Position numbers and translations under genes: made by a program
Shown here: piece after piece, positions 54,301 through 63,877 of the stretch
Layout: each line of letters starts with the position of its first letter
Position numbering within the stretch: position 1 is the stretch's first letter
Assembly: GCA_039707465.1 (NCBI GenBank)
Contig: CM077645.1
Span: forward strand, 143,531,503-143,595,502
Reading direction: 5' to 3'
Source of the DNA: Rhabdophis nuchalis
Lineage: Eukaryota; Chordata; Lepidosauria; Squamata; Natricidae
DNA: 64,000 bases
Notes under the pieces: model-generated
Seen by the model: the letters and a program-made list of their open reading frames with translations, nothing else
Told to the model about the DNA's origin: nothing
The model's database searches: none

Positions 54301-55204
54301 TTATTTTTTAAAATTAAATATAATTATAAAATCAAGTATGATTTTAATGAATTACTTATACAAATTTAATAAATAGTAAAATAGTAATAGTAGATACCAT
54401 TGCTGAATGTACATGATCATATTGGGACATTTTTTTCACCTGCTCAACTCATACTGATTGATTGATTGAAGGCAGGGTACTCCCATTTGCCCCAGGCTGT
54501 GGCTAGGTTTTCATTCAGCTCTCAATCACCAGCCAATAACCAAGCATTATACTACTCACCTGCTAGCAGGGAAGGGCATAGTCTGATTATCTGTTGATTC
54601 TCTACAATCACCACAGATTAACATTATTTATATCCTAGCAACTTTAAAAGTCAGACCAAATCACTTAGGGCTGCCTGCTTTGTTTGAAATTGGAATCAAA
54701 CAATAGAAAGCCATCTAATCTGACAGTGCTTTTTGTGTTACCTTAGATATAACAGGTATATTATGTTGAGAAGGAAAGGATAAAGAAGTACCTTGTCGTG
54801 CTAACTCTGCCTCTGTAAATATAAAACATGAAAAATAAATAAGGTGTTCTTTTCAGTCTTTTCACCTTCCCATTTTTCTCCCTTAGTATGTTAAGATACA
54901 TATCTATGCTGCTGGCACAGCAGCAAGTTTAATTACTATATCTAATCATTTGCCCCAAACCACTAATGGAGTTGTGTTCTCACAACAAATGTGACTTCAC
55001 CTGCTGTTTTTCAGCTTGCTGGGGCACTGCAAAAAAAGCTGGGATTTGTAATTAACAGAAGATCAGCAGTATAATTTGCCTCCCTAGTTCATGAAAGGGG
55101 GAAACTAATTTAAATAGGAAATTATGTATAAGTAGTTAATAACTGAACTAGGTTCAACAGCAATCATTTAGAAAGTTGGCCTCAACTTTACTGAGTAGCA
55201 GAAT
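54301..55204. other. intergenic sequence, nothing recognised
   Basis: AT-rich, with no identifiable element. Confidence 0.4.
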
Positions 55205-55390
55205 GTAGAATCATAGAGCCATATGGCTAGAAGGGACCTTGGAGGTCTTCTAGTCCAACCCCCTTCCTAAGGCAGGGATCCTTATATCATCCCAAACAAA
55301 GGGTTGTGCAATTTTTTTTCCAGCAATGGAGCACCCATAATCCTGAGAGGCAAGCTGTTCCAGTATTAGTATCTTCATATCCAAAGGACA
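55205..55390 (-). mobile_element. CR1 LINE 3' fragment, reverse orientation
   Basis: The sequence gaatcatagagccatatggc, agggaccttggaggtcttct and agtccaacccccttcc is the reversed CR1 3' end, running on to gcaagctgttccagtatt. Confidence 0.85.
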
Positions 55391-55398
55391 TGTTAAAT

Positions 55399-55757
55399 CA
55401 GCAATGTCAAACTCAGGCTGAATCCGGCCCAGGAGGGTGCTTATATCTGGCCCATGGGGCCAGCCTGGAAATAGCAATGGACTGGCTTTCAGTGCCTCTG
55501 GCAGCCAAAATGGGGCAAGGGGGCCACATGCGGTCTGCCCCATTTTTTATCTGGACAGCCTCCTGCAGCCCTCTGTCGCCAAAATGGGGTGCAGGGAACC
55601 ATTCCATTCCATCCATTCTGCCCTATTTTTCCAGCAGGGTGCTGCAGGGGGCATCTGTCCTATCACCCCTCCCCCACCACCACTCCCCTGCCCCAGACAG
55701 CCTGTGGAGGAGAACTACAATGTTTATCTGTCCAAGAAATCCAGTTTTTCACCCCTG
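55399..55757. mobile_element. hAT-like MITE, gggtgtcaaac family, copy 4
   Basis: Ends cagcaatgtcaaactc and gtttttcacccctg are flanked by tgttaaat and tgttaagt (7 of 8). It sits directly after the CR1 fragment. Confidence 0.8.
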
Positions 55758-56274
55758 TGTTAAGTAAATTCACATAACCAAGGTTAACCTATTAAGAAAC
55801 AAGTTATTGAATCATATCAAGATACAGAAGTCTTATTTAATATCTAAAAAGCAATATTTTTAATGAATCCAGACATTTTAAATGGTCACCAATTTTACCA
55901 ATCCAATTCTATAGGGAGTTAACATGTTTAAAAAAATAAAACATCAAATTCAACCAAGGGTTAAAGAAAACTATAGTGGTCAACAAGGGTTAACTTCACT
56001 AATAACACTACAAAACCTTCTCACTAGGAAACTTAACCTCTTGACTTCCAGACCCAGGAACCCATCTAGAACTTTTTGAAACTCCAGCAGGGTTGAGGCC
56101 AATCTCATCTCGATGGGTATAGTGGCTGAAGTCATACTTCTGTGGTTCCATAAGATGACATTCTTTAATAGAAGAGTCCTGCAAATAGCCCAGTTCTTTG
56201 GCATGAAGGGTTTTATAAGTGACAAGGAGCACCTTGAATGCCAACCGGAAGCTCACTGAAGTAGCTGCAGCATC

Positions 56275-56476
56275 TGAAGTGGTATTCAGCTGGTTCTCTC
56301 CGGTTTGGATGAACTGGTAGTGGCAGCTGCAGGAGGCTCCACCCACCCACCCTGACATAATGCACAAGCAATGTGCAAGCACTGCACAGACGCAACAGGC
56401 GATGCGCATGTGTAGATGCAGCATATGCTTCCCATTTGCGAACTGGTAGGGAAAGTAAGTGAATCCAACTGCTGAT
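56275..56476. mobile_element. hAT-like MITE
   Basis: Ends gaagtggtattcagctgg and gtgaatccaactgctg are inverted and similar to those of the MITE in the inverted arms; the interior shares the gctgcaggaggctcc block with 11816-11990. Confidence 0.5.
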
Positions 56477-56513
56477 CAGAACAGACTTCCAGAGTAGCAC
56501 CATGAACAGCACT

Positions 56514-57375
56514 CAGTGGTGGGATTCAAAAAAAATTGCTACCGGTTCTGTGGGCGTGGCTTGGTGGGCGTGGCAGGGGAAGGATACTGTAAAATCTCCA
56601 TTCCCTCCCCACTCCAGGGGAAGATTACTGCAAAATCCCCATTTCCTCCTGATCAGCTGGGACTCAGGAGGCAGAGGATAGATGGGGACTGGGCCAGTCA
56701 GAGGTGGTATTTACCTGTTCTCCGAACTACTCAACATTTCCGCTACCGGAAATGGTCAGAACCTGCTGAATACCACCTTGATGGAAAGGGTCAAGGGGCT
56801 CTTTAGCTATAACAAACAAAAGATCATTTGCAGATTCTTTTTCCTTCAATTTAAATTTTATTTAAAAAGTTCTAAGGTACTGCATCCAGTACATGATATT
56901 TATTACCAAAATTGTTAACAAATATACAAAACTTATATATGGAATATTTATTACATCCTTTTATTCCTCTATAATACTGCATTTGTTCAAGTAGGTCACC
57001 TACAGTGTAAACTTCCCTCAGATTGATCTTGACTAGTTTGGGAAAGGCCCTCCAACATCATGTAGCTATGACATTAAAACTTTATTTGGCTTTTACTGGT
57101 AACATCTGATTCTTGCATTTGGCACGTGGAAGAAGTATCTACAGTGCAGAAAGGAGGCATAAGTTTTAGGATTTGATTTTGAATCTTAGTTTTTAAAAGC
57201 TGAGGAGAGAGACTCTGCATACATTAATTTGATATTAACTATAATGCATATGACACACGGGTCAGTCGTTCTCCTTTCCCCTTCACTCAAATCTTTTGCT
57301 CTTTAGCCTCTTCATTAGGATTTGCTGGTAAAAAAAATATCTTCTGTTGTATTGATGTCTTCCTGTATTCTTTTT
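56514..57375 (-). repeat. right arm of the inverted duplication (reverse-oriented copy of CDH20 3' UTR)
   Basis: Reverse-complement copy of 48128-49000, lying 7.5 kb downstream. It begins exactly at the MITE end (cagtggtggg at 56514) and ends at 57375 next to a 5'-truncated SINE. The copied UTR includes the polyadenylation hexamers, now on the - strand. No coding exon of CDH20 is included, so it is a partial duplication rather than a pseudogene. Confidence 0.9.
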
Positions 57376-57379
57376 CATG

Positions 57380-57645
57380 TCCCAGCTTCATGTCCCAGCT
57401 TCTGCCAAACCTAGCAGTTCAAAAGCACATAAAAATGCAAGTAGAAAAATAGGAACCACCTTATGTGGGAAGCATTCTGTGCGCCTTTGGTGTTTAGTCA
57501 TGCCAGCCACATGACCACAGAGACATTTTCAGACAACACTAGCTCTTTGGCTTTGAAACAGAGATAAGCACCGCCCCCTATAGTCGGGAACGACTAGCAC
57601 TTATGTGCAAGGGGAACCTTTACCTTTTATGTACGTGAAATCACA
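57380..57645 (+). mobile_element. tRNA-derived SINE (second family), 5'-truncated
   Basis: Same family as 32383-32716, in + orientation: ctagcagttcaaaagcacat through gtcgggaacgactagcactt to gcaaggggaacctttacctt. The tRNA head is missing. A short direct duplication (catgtcccagcttcatgtcc) marks its left border at the end of the inverted arm. Confidence 0.8.
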
Positions 57646-57703
57646 AGGAGTTGAACCCAAAATAAGAAAGGGTTTTTTTTAAAAAAAATCTTTATTCTTA
57701 TCA

Positions 57704-58035
57704 ACAATTATTTATTTATTTATTTATTCAAATTTCTAAACCACCCCCTCTCCCCGAAGGGACTCGGGGCGGTGTACAGGAAACTTAAGAACATATAAAA
57801 CATTACAATAAATACATAATTAAAATCGAATTAAACAATTTACCCTGTACTAGAAAATTTTAAAACGTTAAAACTATATCCCAATTAAAAACCTAAATAA
57901 AACAATTTAAGGTACAGACTGGGACGAGGAACACAGATTAGGCCAGGCCGGCCTGATGGAACAAATATGTCTTTACTTTTTGGCGGAAGGAGCGGAGGTC
58001 CGTAGTGGTTCTAATGTCGGGGGGTAGGTCGTTCC
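57704..58035 (-). mobile_element. L2 LINE 3' end, reverse orientation
   Basis: A TTTA run is followed by accccctctccccgaaggga and ctcggggcggtgtacaggaa, then the reversed ORF end (ggaggtccgtagtggttct and gggggtaggtcgttcc). Confidence 0.85.
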
Positions 58036-58144
58036 AAAAAGCACCAAGAGTTATAAGTACAAGAGATATGGGACCTATCATGAAATATTGCAAAGTGACA
58101 TGCTGACGCACTCAAGATAATACTTAGTATTTTATTTTGTCCTT

Positions 58145-58401
58145 TGTTGTGTTCTAGCTGTCATGAGCTGCGCCTGCGCAGCAGTTACCAGTTTTGGCGG
58201 GGTCATGCAGCCCGCGGATTGGCGGAGCTATCTGACAGCTCGCTATAAAAGCGAGCTGTCAGACGGCAGCCGCAGCTGTTGCCTGTCAGAGAACTGAAGT
58301 TACTTGTGTTGCCGTTTCGTTAGGAATAAACTTGTTAGCCTTTTATTCCTCTGCCTGAGCCTCAGTTATTCAGCACCCACACTGGTTCTGCGAACAGAAC
58401 A
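58145..58401 (+). repeat. 5' LTR of the Gypsy element
   Basis: Contains a TATA box (ctataaaag, 58243-58251) within a perfect hairpin (58231-58244 with 58250-58263) and an AATAAA-type polyadenylation signal (ggaataaac, about 58322-58330). It begins TGTTG and ends ACA. Confidence 0.95.
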
Positions 58402-58402
58402 C

Positions 58403-58419
58403 TGGCGACGAAGGTGGGA
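58403..58419 (+). promoter_or_regulatory. primer-binding site
   Basis: The sequence tggcgacgaaggtggga lies one base after the 5' LTR. It starts with TGG, complementary to the CCA end of a tRNA. It resembles the complement of a serine tRNA 3' end, but the tRNA assignment is an inference from memory. Confidence 0.65.
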
Positions 58420-58514
58420 TCGCTGTGCTGAGGCCAGGGCCACGGTCAACAAAGCTGAAGTCACCACAGAGCTGGTCACGCCACGACGAGACGTCGTGAT
58501 TCAGGCTATTAAGC

Positions 58515-61500
58515 ATGGCAACAGCCCAGTTTCCTCCCTACTCTCCGAGCTCCGAGTCTTGGGAGTCGTATATCCTCCGATTCGAGTGCTTCTTAGTGGC
58601 CCACGACCTTGCTGAGGAAAATGAAGAACGGCGTTGCGCCCAATTCCTCTCAGTGTGCGGCTCGGAAGTTTTTGAGACCGCGCAGGCCCTCGCGGCCCCG
58701 CTAGCCATCAAAGCGGTACCATGGGAGCAGTTAATGGCGAAACTTAAAAGCCACTATGCGCCTTCGCCTCCGAAGATCGCCCACAGGCACGCTTTCCACA
58801 AGCGGAATCAAGTTGAAGGCGAATCGGTACATCAGTACGTGACAGCTCTGAGGAAGGCTGCCCTACACTGCGATTTCAAGAATCTTGATGACTCTCTGCT
58901 AGACAGACTGGTGTGCGGCCTGAGAGACCCGAAGCTACAGCGCCGACTACTAGCTAAACCCGATCTCACTTTTGAATCAGCCTTGGCTGAGGCGCGCGCC
59001 TCAGAACTTGCCAATCAAGCCACATTGGTGTTACCCAGGGGAGCTGAGGGATTCTCGGTGCACCGAGAAGAAGTGAGCACAGGTTCCGAGTCCGGTGAGG
59101 AGAAGGAAGTTAACCGCCTTAAAGAGGCGAGGAAAAAAAAGAGCTGGCCAAAAGGCCGTAACGCGGGCAGACCTGTTTGCATGGGTTGTGGTAGCAGCCA
59201 TCCCAGAGCTGAATGCAAATTTAAGCAGGCGTTCTGCCAGCGTTGCGGCCGAAGAGGGCACATCGCCAAGGTTTGCCGTGCTCCTCAGCCCTTGAGCGCT
59301 CTCACCGACCACTATGACAGTAGAAGGCGAACCGATAGAAAGGAACATTATGTGGATGATGACTATTCACAAGGACCCTCAGATCAAGTCTTGTCAGACG
59401 TACAATCTGTACGTGCTTGCCATGCACTCAAGCAGAAGATAAACGTGACGGTGAAAATTGAAGGACTGCCGTGCACCATGGAGGTCGACACCGGCTCGGC
59501 CACGTCCATTATATCATGGAGCACCATCAAAAGACTGCTGCCCCAGCTGTCCAAGCGTAGTATTCCCGGCTGCAAGATGACATTGCGGGACTACCAGGGA
59601 AACCGCATTCCAGTCATAGGCTCGCGACCAGTAGCCGTCCAGTTTAAGAAATTCAAGGGGCGGCTCCCAGTGACTGTGGTAGATGGAGCATTGCCTAGTC
59701 TCCTGGGGCTGGACTGGTTTGAGGCCCTAGGCCTCCGAATAGAAGGCCTTCATCACCTTCAGGCCGCCGAGTTCGACACACTTGTCAACGAGTTTCCTGC
59801 TGTGTTCGACGGGCAGCTGGGCACCTATAAAGGCACGGCCGTGTCTTTCAACATCGACCCTCTGGTGCAGCCGGTCCGTTTAAAACCTCGCAGGGTGCCT
59901 CTCGCCCTCAAACCAAAGGTGGATGCCGAATTGGACCGTCTAATCGCACAAGGGGTCCTGGAGCCTGTGGACCACGCACGTTGGGAGACCCCAATCGTGG
60001 TGCCCATGAAGCCGGATGGCAGTGTGAGGATCTGTGCCGATTACAAGTGTTCGTTGAACCGTGCCCTACCCGCCAATGCCTACCCGGTTCCAGTCATTCA
60101 CCATCTGCTCCACACTTTGGGCGAAGGCTCCATATTCGCCAAATTGGACTTGGCCCAAGCGTACCAGCAATTGCTGGTTGATGATGAAGCCGCGGAAGCC
60201 CAAACAATCATTACCCATCGGGGAGCGTTCAAGTGCCGAAGACTTCAATTCGGGGTCAGCATAGCCCCGGGTTTGTTCCAAAGTTTAATGGAACGGCTAT
60301 TGCATGGACTGGAGGGCGTCGTCCCATATTTCGACGACGTCCTCATCTCAGCTAAATCCACCCCAGAATTAATGGCTCGCATCCGCGCAGTCCTAACCCG
60401 TTTTGACTCCGCCGGACTCAAGGTGAAACGCGAGAAGTGCCAGATCGCCGTTCCTCAGGTCGAATTTCTAGGTTACTTGGTGGACGCTACTGGCCTGCAT
60501 CCTACGAAGGAAAAGTCTAGGGCGATAATGGACGCTCCTACACCTAAGACAAAGCAGGAACTTCAAGCCTTCCTAGGTCTCCTTAATTTCTATGCCTTAT
60601 TCTTGCCTCATAAGGCTTCAGTAGCCGAGCCTTTGCACCGGCTGTTAGACAAATCAGCTGCCTGGCATTGGGGCCGTCGGGAAGACTCCGCCTTCAGGGC
60701 CGTCAAACAGTTACTAGTCTCCAACGCGGTCCTATCCCAATACAACGAGAACCTGCCTCTTGTCCTGGCCTGCGACGCGTCCCCCTACGGAGTGGGGGCG
60801 GTCCTCTGCCATCGGCTACCAAATGGGTCTGAAGTTCCCGTGGCTTACTTCTCAAGAACTCTCTCCTCTGCCGAAAGACTGTATGGGCAGATTGACAAAG
60901 AAGCACTCGCAGTGGTGGCCGGCGTAAAGCGATTCCACCACTACCTTTATGGCCGCGAATTTCAAATCATCACCGATCACAAACCGCTGCTAGGCCTGCT
61001 AGCTGGGGACAAGCAAACGCCCCAAGTGTTGTCACCCAGGATGACAAGATGGACCGTTTTCCTTGCCGCCTACCAGTACATCCTTCTCCACCGCCCAGGG
61101 AAGCAAATTGCCCATGCGGACGCTCTCAGCCGCTGTCCCTTGCCAGAAGAGCTCGAAGATCCAGCCCCTGCGTCTGCAGTATTCCTGATCTCGGAGCTCG
61201 ACCTGCCCATATCGGCCGCTGACATTGCCCGGCAATCGGCCAAAGATAAGGTAATTAGCCGGGTGTTAGATTGGGTTAAAAGGGGGTGGCCGAGGGATCC
61301 CTTACCGGCCGAGTACCAGCCTTTTAAGAATCGCCTGGCTGAACTCTCCGCTCAGAGCGGTTGCCTCCTATGGGGCCATAGGGTCGTTGTCCCTCCGCCT
61401 CTTCAATCTGCGGTGTTAAAAACTCTTCACTGCAGCCACCCAGGCATCGTAAGGATGAAAGCCCTGGGACGCAGTTACGTGTGGTGGCCTAAGCTCGACC

Positions 61501-62588
61501 AGGACATAGCTGACTGGGTGGCCTCGTGCCCCCAATGCCAGGAGTCCCGCCCCATGCCCCCCAAAGCGACCCCCAGGGAATGGGAAAGGCCTTCGGCTCC
61601 ATGGGCTCGCGTGCATATTGATTTCGCTGGCCCCTTCCAGGGCCAGGTTTTTTTAGTAGTGGTGGACGCATATTCCAAATGGCTGGAAGTTATTAAAATG
61701 ACTTCCACCACTTCCGATGCTGTCATACGGGCACTAAGGCATCTATTCGCCACTCATGGGTTACCCGATGTGCTCGTTTCAGATAACGGGCCCCAGTTGA
61801 CTTCCGCCGCCTTTGAGGGATTCCTAGCTTCGTTGGGCATCAGACACGCCCTCATTGCCCCATACCATGCCGCCTCAAATGGATTAGCCGAACGCATGGT
61901 GCGCTCGGCCAAAGAGGCGCTAGCTAGAATGGGACCCGTTAGTTGGCCGGACCGCATTGATACATTCCTCCTTGCCCATCACTCTACCCCATGTCCTACC
62001 ACCAACAGGAGTCCTGCCGAACTCCTCATGGGAAGGAGGCTCCGGACGTGCCTAGATAGGTTACACCCCTCCTACTCACAAGACAAACCCCTCGACTCCT
62101 CTGGAGCAGCCCGTAGCTTTAGCCCCGGGGAACGAGTGTATGTTAGAAATTACGATGGTCATCCCCTCTGGTTGCCGGGCACCGTCATTGACCAGACTGG
62201 ACCCTGCTCTTACAGGGTGACAGTTGCCGACGGGCGCGTCTGGCGCCGGCATTGCGACCAGCTGCGAACGAGACGTGGCCTGTCACCGTCCGTGCCAGGG
62301 GCACAGGAATGCAACCCAGCTCCCAGACGGAGAAGCAGCAGCGAGAGCGGCAGGGGAGACAGAGAAGAAAATCGCCCAGAACCAGCGGCCGGCACCTTAC
62401 CTGCAAACGCGGATCCAATCGGCCCGCATCCAGGAACAGGGGCACAGGCCGGAGCAGGGAGCGGAGTTTTGCCACCAGCCGCGGACGCCGGCCCTGAGTT
62501 ACGGCGCTCCAGAAGAGTCAGGCGCCGGCCGGCGTACCTCCAAGATTACGCATGCGCAAAAGTGGTGGGAAGGAGTGTTGTGTTCTAG
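58515..62588 (+). CDS. Gypsy gag-pol polyprotein (1357 residues, single frame)
   Basis: One frame encodes all structural and enzymatic parts. Gag (about residues 1-260) ends with two zinc knuckles, CMGCGSSHPRAEC (one residue shorter than the usual spacing) and CQRCGRRGHIAKVC. The aspartic protease active site DTGSA is at about 325. The reverse transcriptase (about 440-640) has KLDLAQAYQQL and the catalytic YFDD at 605. RNase H (about 740-870) has ACDASPYGVGAVL, DKEALAV and ITDHKPL. The integrase has an HHCC zinc finger (about 972-1010) and a DDE triad near 1036, 1090 and 1126 (HIDFAGPF, VSDNGPQ, NGLAERM). A GPY/F-type module (about 1200-1250) follows; no chromodomain is seen. The start is the first ATG after the leader. 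There is no frameshift between gag and pol. The ORF ends with TAG at 62586-62588, 13 bp inside the 3' LTR. It acts in cytoplasmic particles and then the nucleus for integration. Confidence 0.95.
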   Translation: MATAQFPPYSPSSESWESYILRFECFLVAHDLAEENEERRCAQFLSVCGSEVFETAQALAAPLAIKAVPWEQLMAKLKSHYAPSPPKIAHRHAFHKRNQVEGESVHQYVTALRKAALHCDFKNLDDSLLDRLVCGLRDPKLQRRLLAKPDLTFESALAEARASELANQATLVLPRGAEGFSVHREEVSTGSESGEEKEVNRLKEARKKKSWPKGRNAGRPVCMGCGSSHPRAECKFKQAFCQRCGRRGHIAKVCRAPQPLSALTDHYDSRRRTDRKEHYVDDDYSQGPSDQVLSDVQSVRACHALKQKINVTVKIEGLPCTMEVDTGSATSIISWSTIKRLLPQLSKRSIPGCKMTLRDYQGNRIPVIGSRPVAVQFKKFKGRLPVTVVDGALPSLLGLDWFEALGLRIEGLHHLQAAEFDTLVNEFPAVFDGQLGTYKGTAVSFNIDPLVQPVRLKPRRVPLALKPKVDAELDRLIAQGVLEPVDHARWETPIVVPMKPDGSVRICADYKCSLNRALPANAYPVPVIHHLLHTLGEGSIFAKLDLAQAYQQLLVDDEAAEAQTIITHRGAFKCRRLQFGVSIAPGLFQSLMERLLHGLEGVVPYFDDVLISAKSTPELMARIRAVLTRFDSAGLKVKREKCQIAVPQVEFLGYLVDATGLHPTKEKSRAIMDAPTPKTKQELQAFLGLLNFYALFLPHKASVAEPLHRLLDKSAAWHWGRREDSAFRAVKQLLVSNAVLSQYNENLPLVLACDASPYGVGAVLCHRLPNGSEVPVAYFSRTLSSAERLYGQIDKEALAVVAGVKRFHHYLYGREFQIITDHKPLLGLLAGDKQTPQVLSPRMTRWTVFLAAYQYILLHRPGKQIAHADALSRCPLPEELEDPAPASAVFLISELDLPISAADIARQSAKDKVISRVLDWVKRGWPRDPLPAEYQPFKNRLAELSAQSGCLLWGHRVVVPPPLQSAVLKTLHCSHPGIVRMKALGRSYVWWPKLDQDIADWVASCPQCQESRPMPPKATPREWERPSAPWARVHIDFAGPFQGQVFLVVVDAYSKWLEVIKMTSTTSDAVIRALRHLFATHGLPDVLVSDNGPQLTSAAFEGFLASLGIRHALIAPYHAASNGLAERMVRSAKEALARMGPVSWPDRIDTFLLAHHSTPCPTTNRSPAELLMGRRLRTCLDRLHPSYSQDKPLDSSGAARSFSPGERVYVRNYDGHPLWLPGTVIDQTGPCSYRVTVADGRVWRRHCDQLRTRRGLSPSVPGAQECNPAPRRRSSSESGRGDREENRPEPAAGTLPANADPIGPHPGTGAQAGAGSGVLPPAADAGPELRRSRRVRRRPAYLQDYACAKVVGRSVVF
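62563..62575 (+). promoter_or_regulatory. polypurine tract
   Basis: The run tgggaaggag immediately precedes the 3' LTR and would prime plus-strand synthesis. It is inside the gag-pol ORF. Confidence 0.7.
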
Positions 62589-62832
62589 CTGTCATGAGCT
62601 GCGCCTGCGCAGCAGTTACCAGTTTTGGCGGGGTCATGCAGCCCGCGGATTGGCGGAGCTATCTGACAGCTCGCTATAAAAGCGAGCTGTCAGACGGCAG
62701 CCGCAGCTGTTGCCTGTCAGAGAACTGAAGTTACTTGTGTTGCCGTTTCGTTAGGAATAAACTTGTTAGCCTTTTATTCCTCTGCCTGAGCCTCAGTTAT
62801 TCAGCACCCACACTGGTTCTGCGAACAGAACA
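62576..62832 (+). repeat. 3' LTR of the Gypsy element
   Basis: I read it as identical to 58145-58401 over 257 bp. Its first 13 bases hold the end of the gag-pol ORF, including the stop codon. Confidence 0.95.
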
Positions 62833-62837
62833 TCCTT

Positions 62838-63865
62838 CGTTTCTTGTTTTTCTCCCCTCGCTCCCCTGGGGGATACTATTGGACTATCGACTTCAGAGCA
62901 ACAATGGAAGAAGAGAAATGAATACTGTATGTTGTAGAGAGGTGTTTTTTGTTTTTGTTTTCCAAAAAATGACTTCAGGCTGACTGGAACAAAATTGCCC
63001 ACTACCTGAAAAAGCCACGTCATTTGAAATCGTTTCCATTTTAGTGCACTGTGATATATGAAGTGGTTTTGTTTTTCTAAGACCTTGAAATAGTTTCTAT
63101 CATAAAATTCACAATATTAATGCCATGTGACTGTAATAGTGGATATTCTTATACCATTCTTACACCATAAAATGGTGACTGTATTTGGAAATGGGGTGAG
63201 AGCTCCTACGTCCTTGACACCTGCATGACAAGGAAAAAACTCAACATGAATTTAGATTTTTTTTCAAAAAAAGTCCATTTAGGTATGGACAGCGTGATTT
63301 ATCATACTGTGTGCCGAGATTAATTTATGCCAGAGCTCCTGCTGTTATAACATCTGCTCTCAAAAGCAGCACTTAGCTCTAGAACATCTAAGCTCCTTTA
63401 AATAAGTAGAGTTGTAGTGGAGTTAAGGACTTGCAGGATGGATGGTAATTTTCAGCATTTTATTGCTCCAGAAAATAGAGCTCTCTTCTGCTAAGAGGTA
63501 GAGAGGGGAGGGGAGGTAGCATTTAGACCAGAAGAGATAGAGAAGTATAGCTGGTAACTGTGAATAGTTAATAAATGAGGAAATTGCTAAGCAAGGATTA
63601 TCTGCAGTACAATACACTGTCTGTATGAAAAATTTTAAAGAATGGGACATCCATCATGGGAGAAAGGAAAGAAGAGACAAGAATGAAAGAAGAATATCTG
63701 TATTAACAGAAAATACAAATCCTGAATGAAAAAGTATTTGAAGAAAGATAAATCACTCAAAGTAATGAATAGGCAGTCGACATAAGGAAAAAGAATCTGA
63801 AAGCTGCCTGGAACAGAGTAAATTCCACATATTTCTATGACACATAGTAAACACAACAATACTTG
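62838..63865. other. intergenic sequence, nothing recognised
   Basis: AT-rich, with no exon or repeat that I can define. Confidence 0.4.
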
Positions 63866-63877
63866 TTTCCCATTTGG

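Larger units (their letters stand above)
58145..62832 (+). mobile_element. intact Ty3/Gypsy LTR retrotransposon
   Basis: A 4688-bp element flanked by a 5-bp target duplication TCCTT (58140-58144 and 62833-62837). It has two 257-bp LTRs starting TG and ending CA that I read as identical, a primer-binding site, one uninterrupted gag-pol ORF and a purine-rich tract before the 3' LTR. No stop, frameshift or large indel is seen, so it is a recent insertion and a candidate for autonomous activity. Confidence 0.96.

Noticed and set aside
58304..58615. ORF starting in the LTR and leader
   Set aside because: Overlaps the primer-binding site and the start of gag-pol in another frame; no motif.
60061..62679. 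Several shadow frames on both strands of the Gypsy gag-pol
   Set aside because: They overlap the long gag-pol frame, which alone carries the motifs; GC-rich codon use creates open antisense frames.
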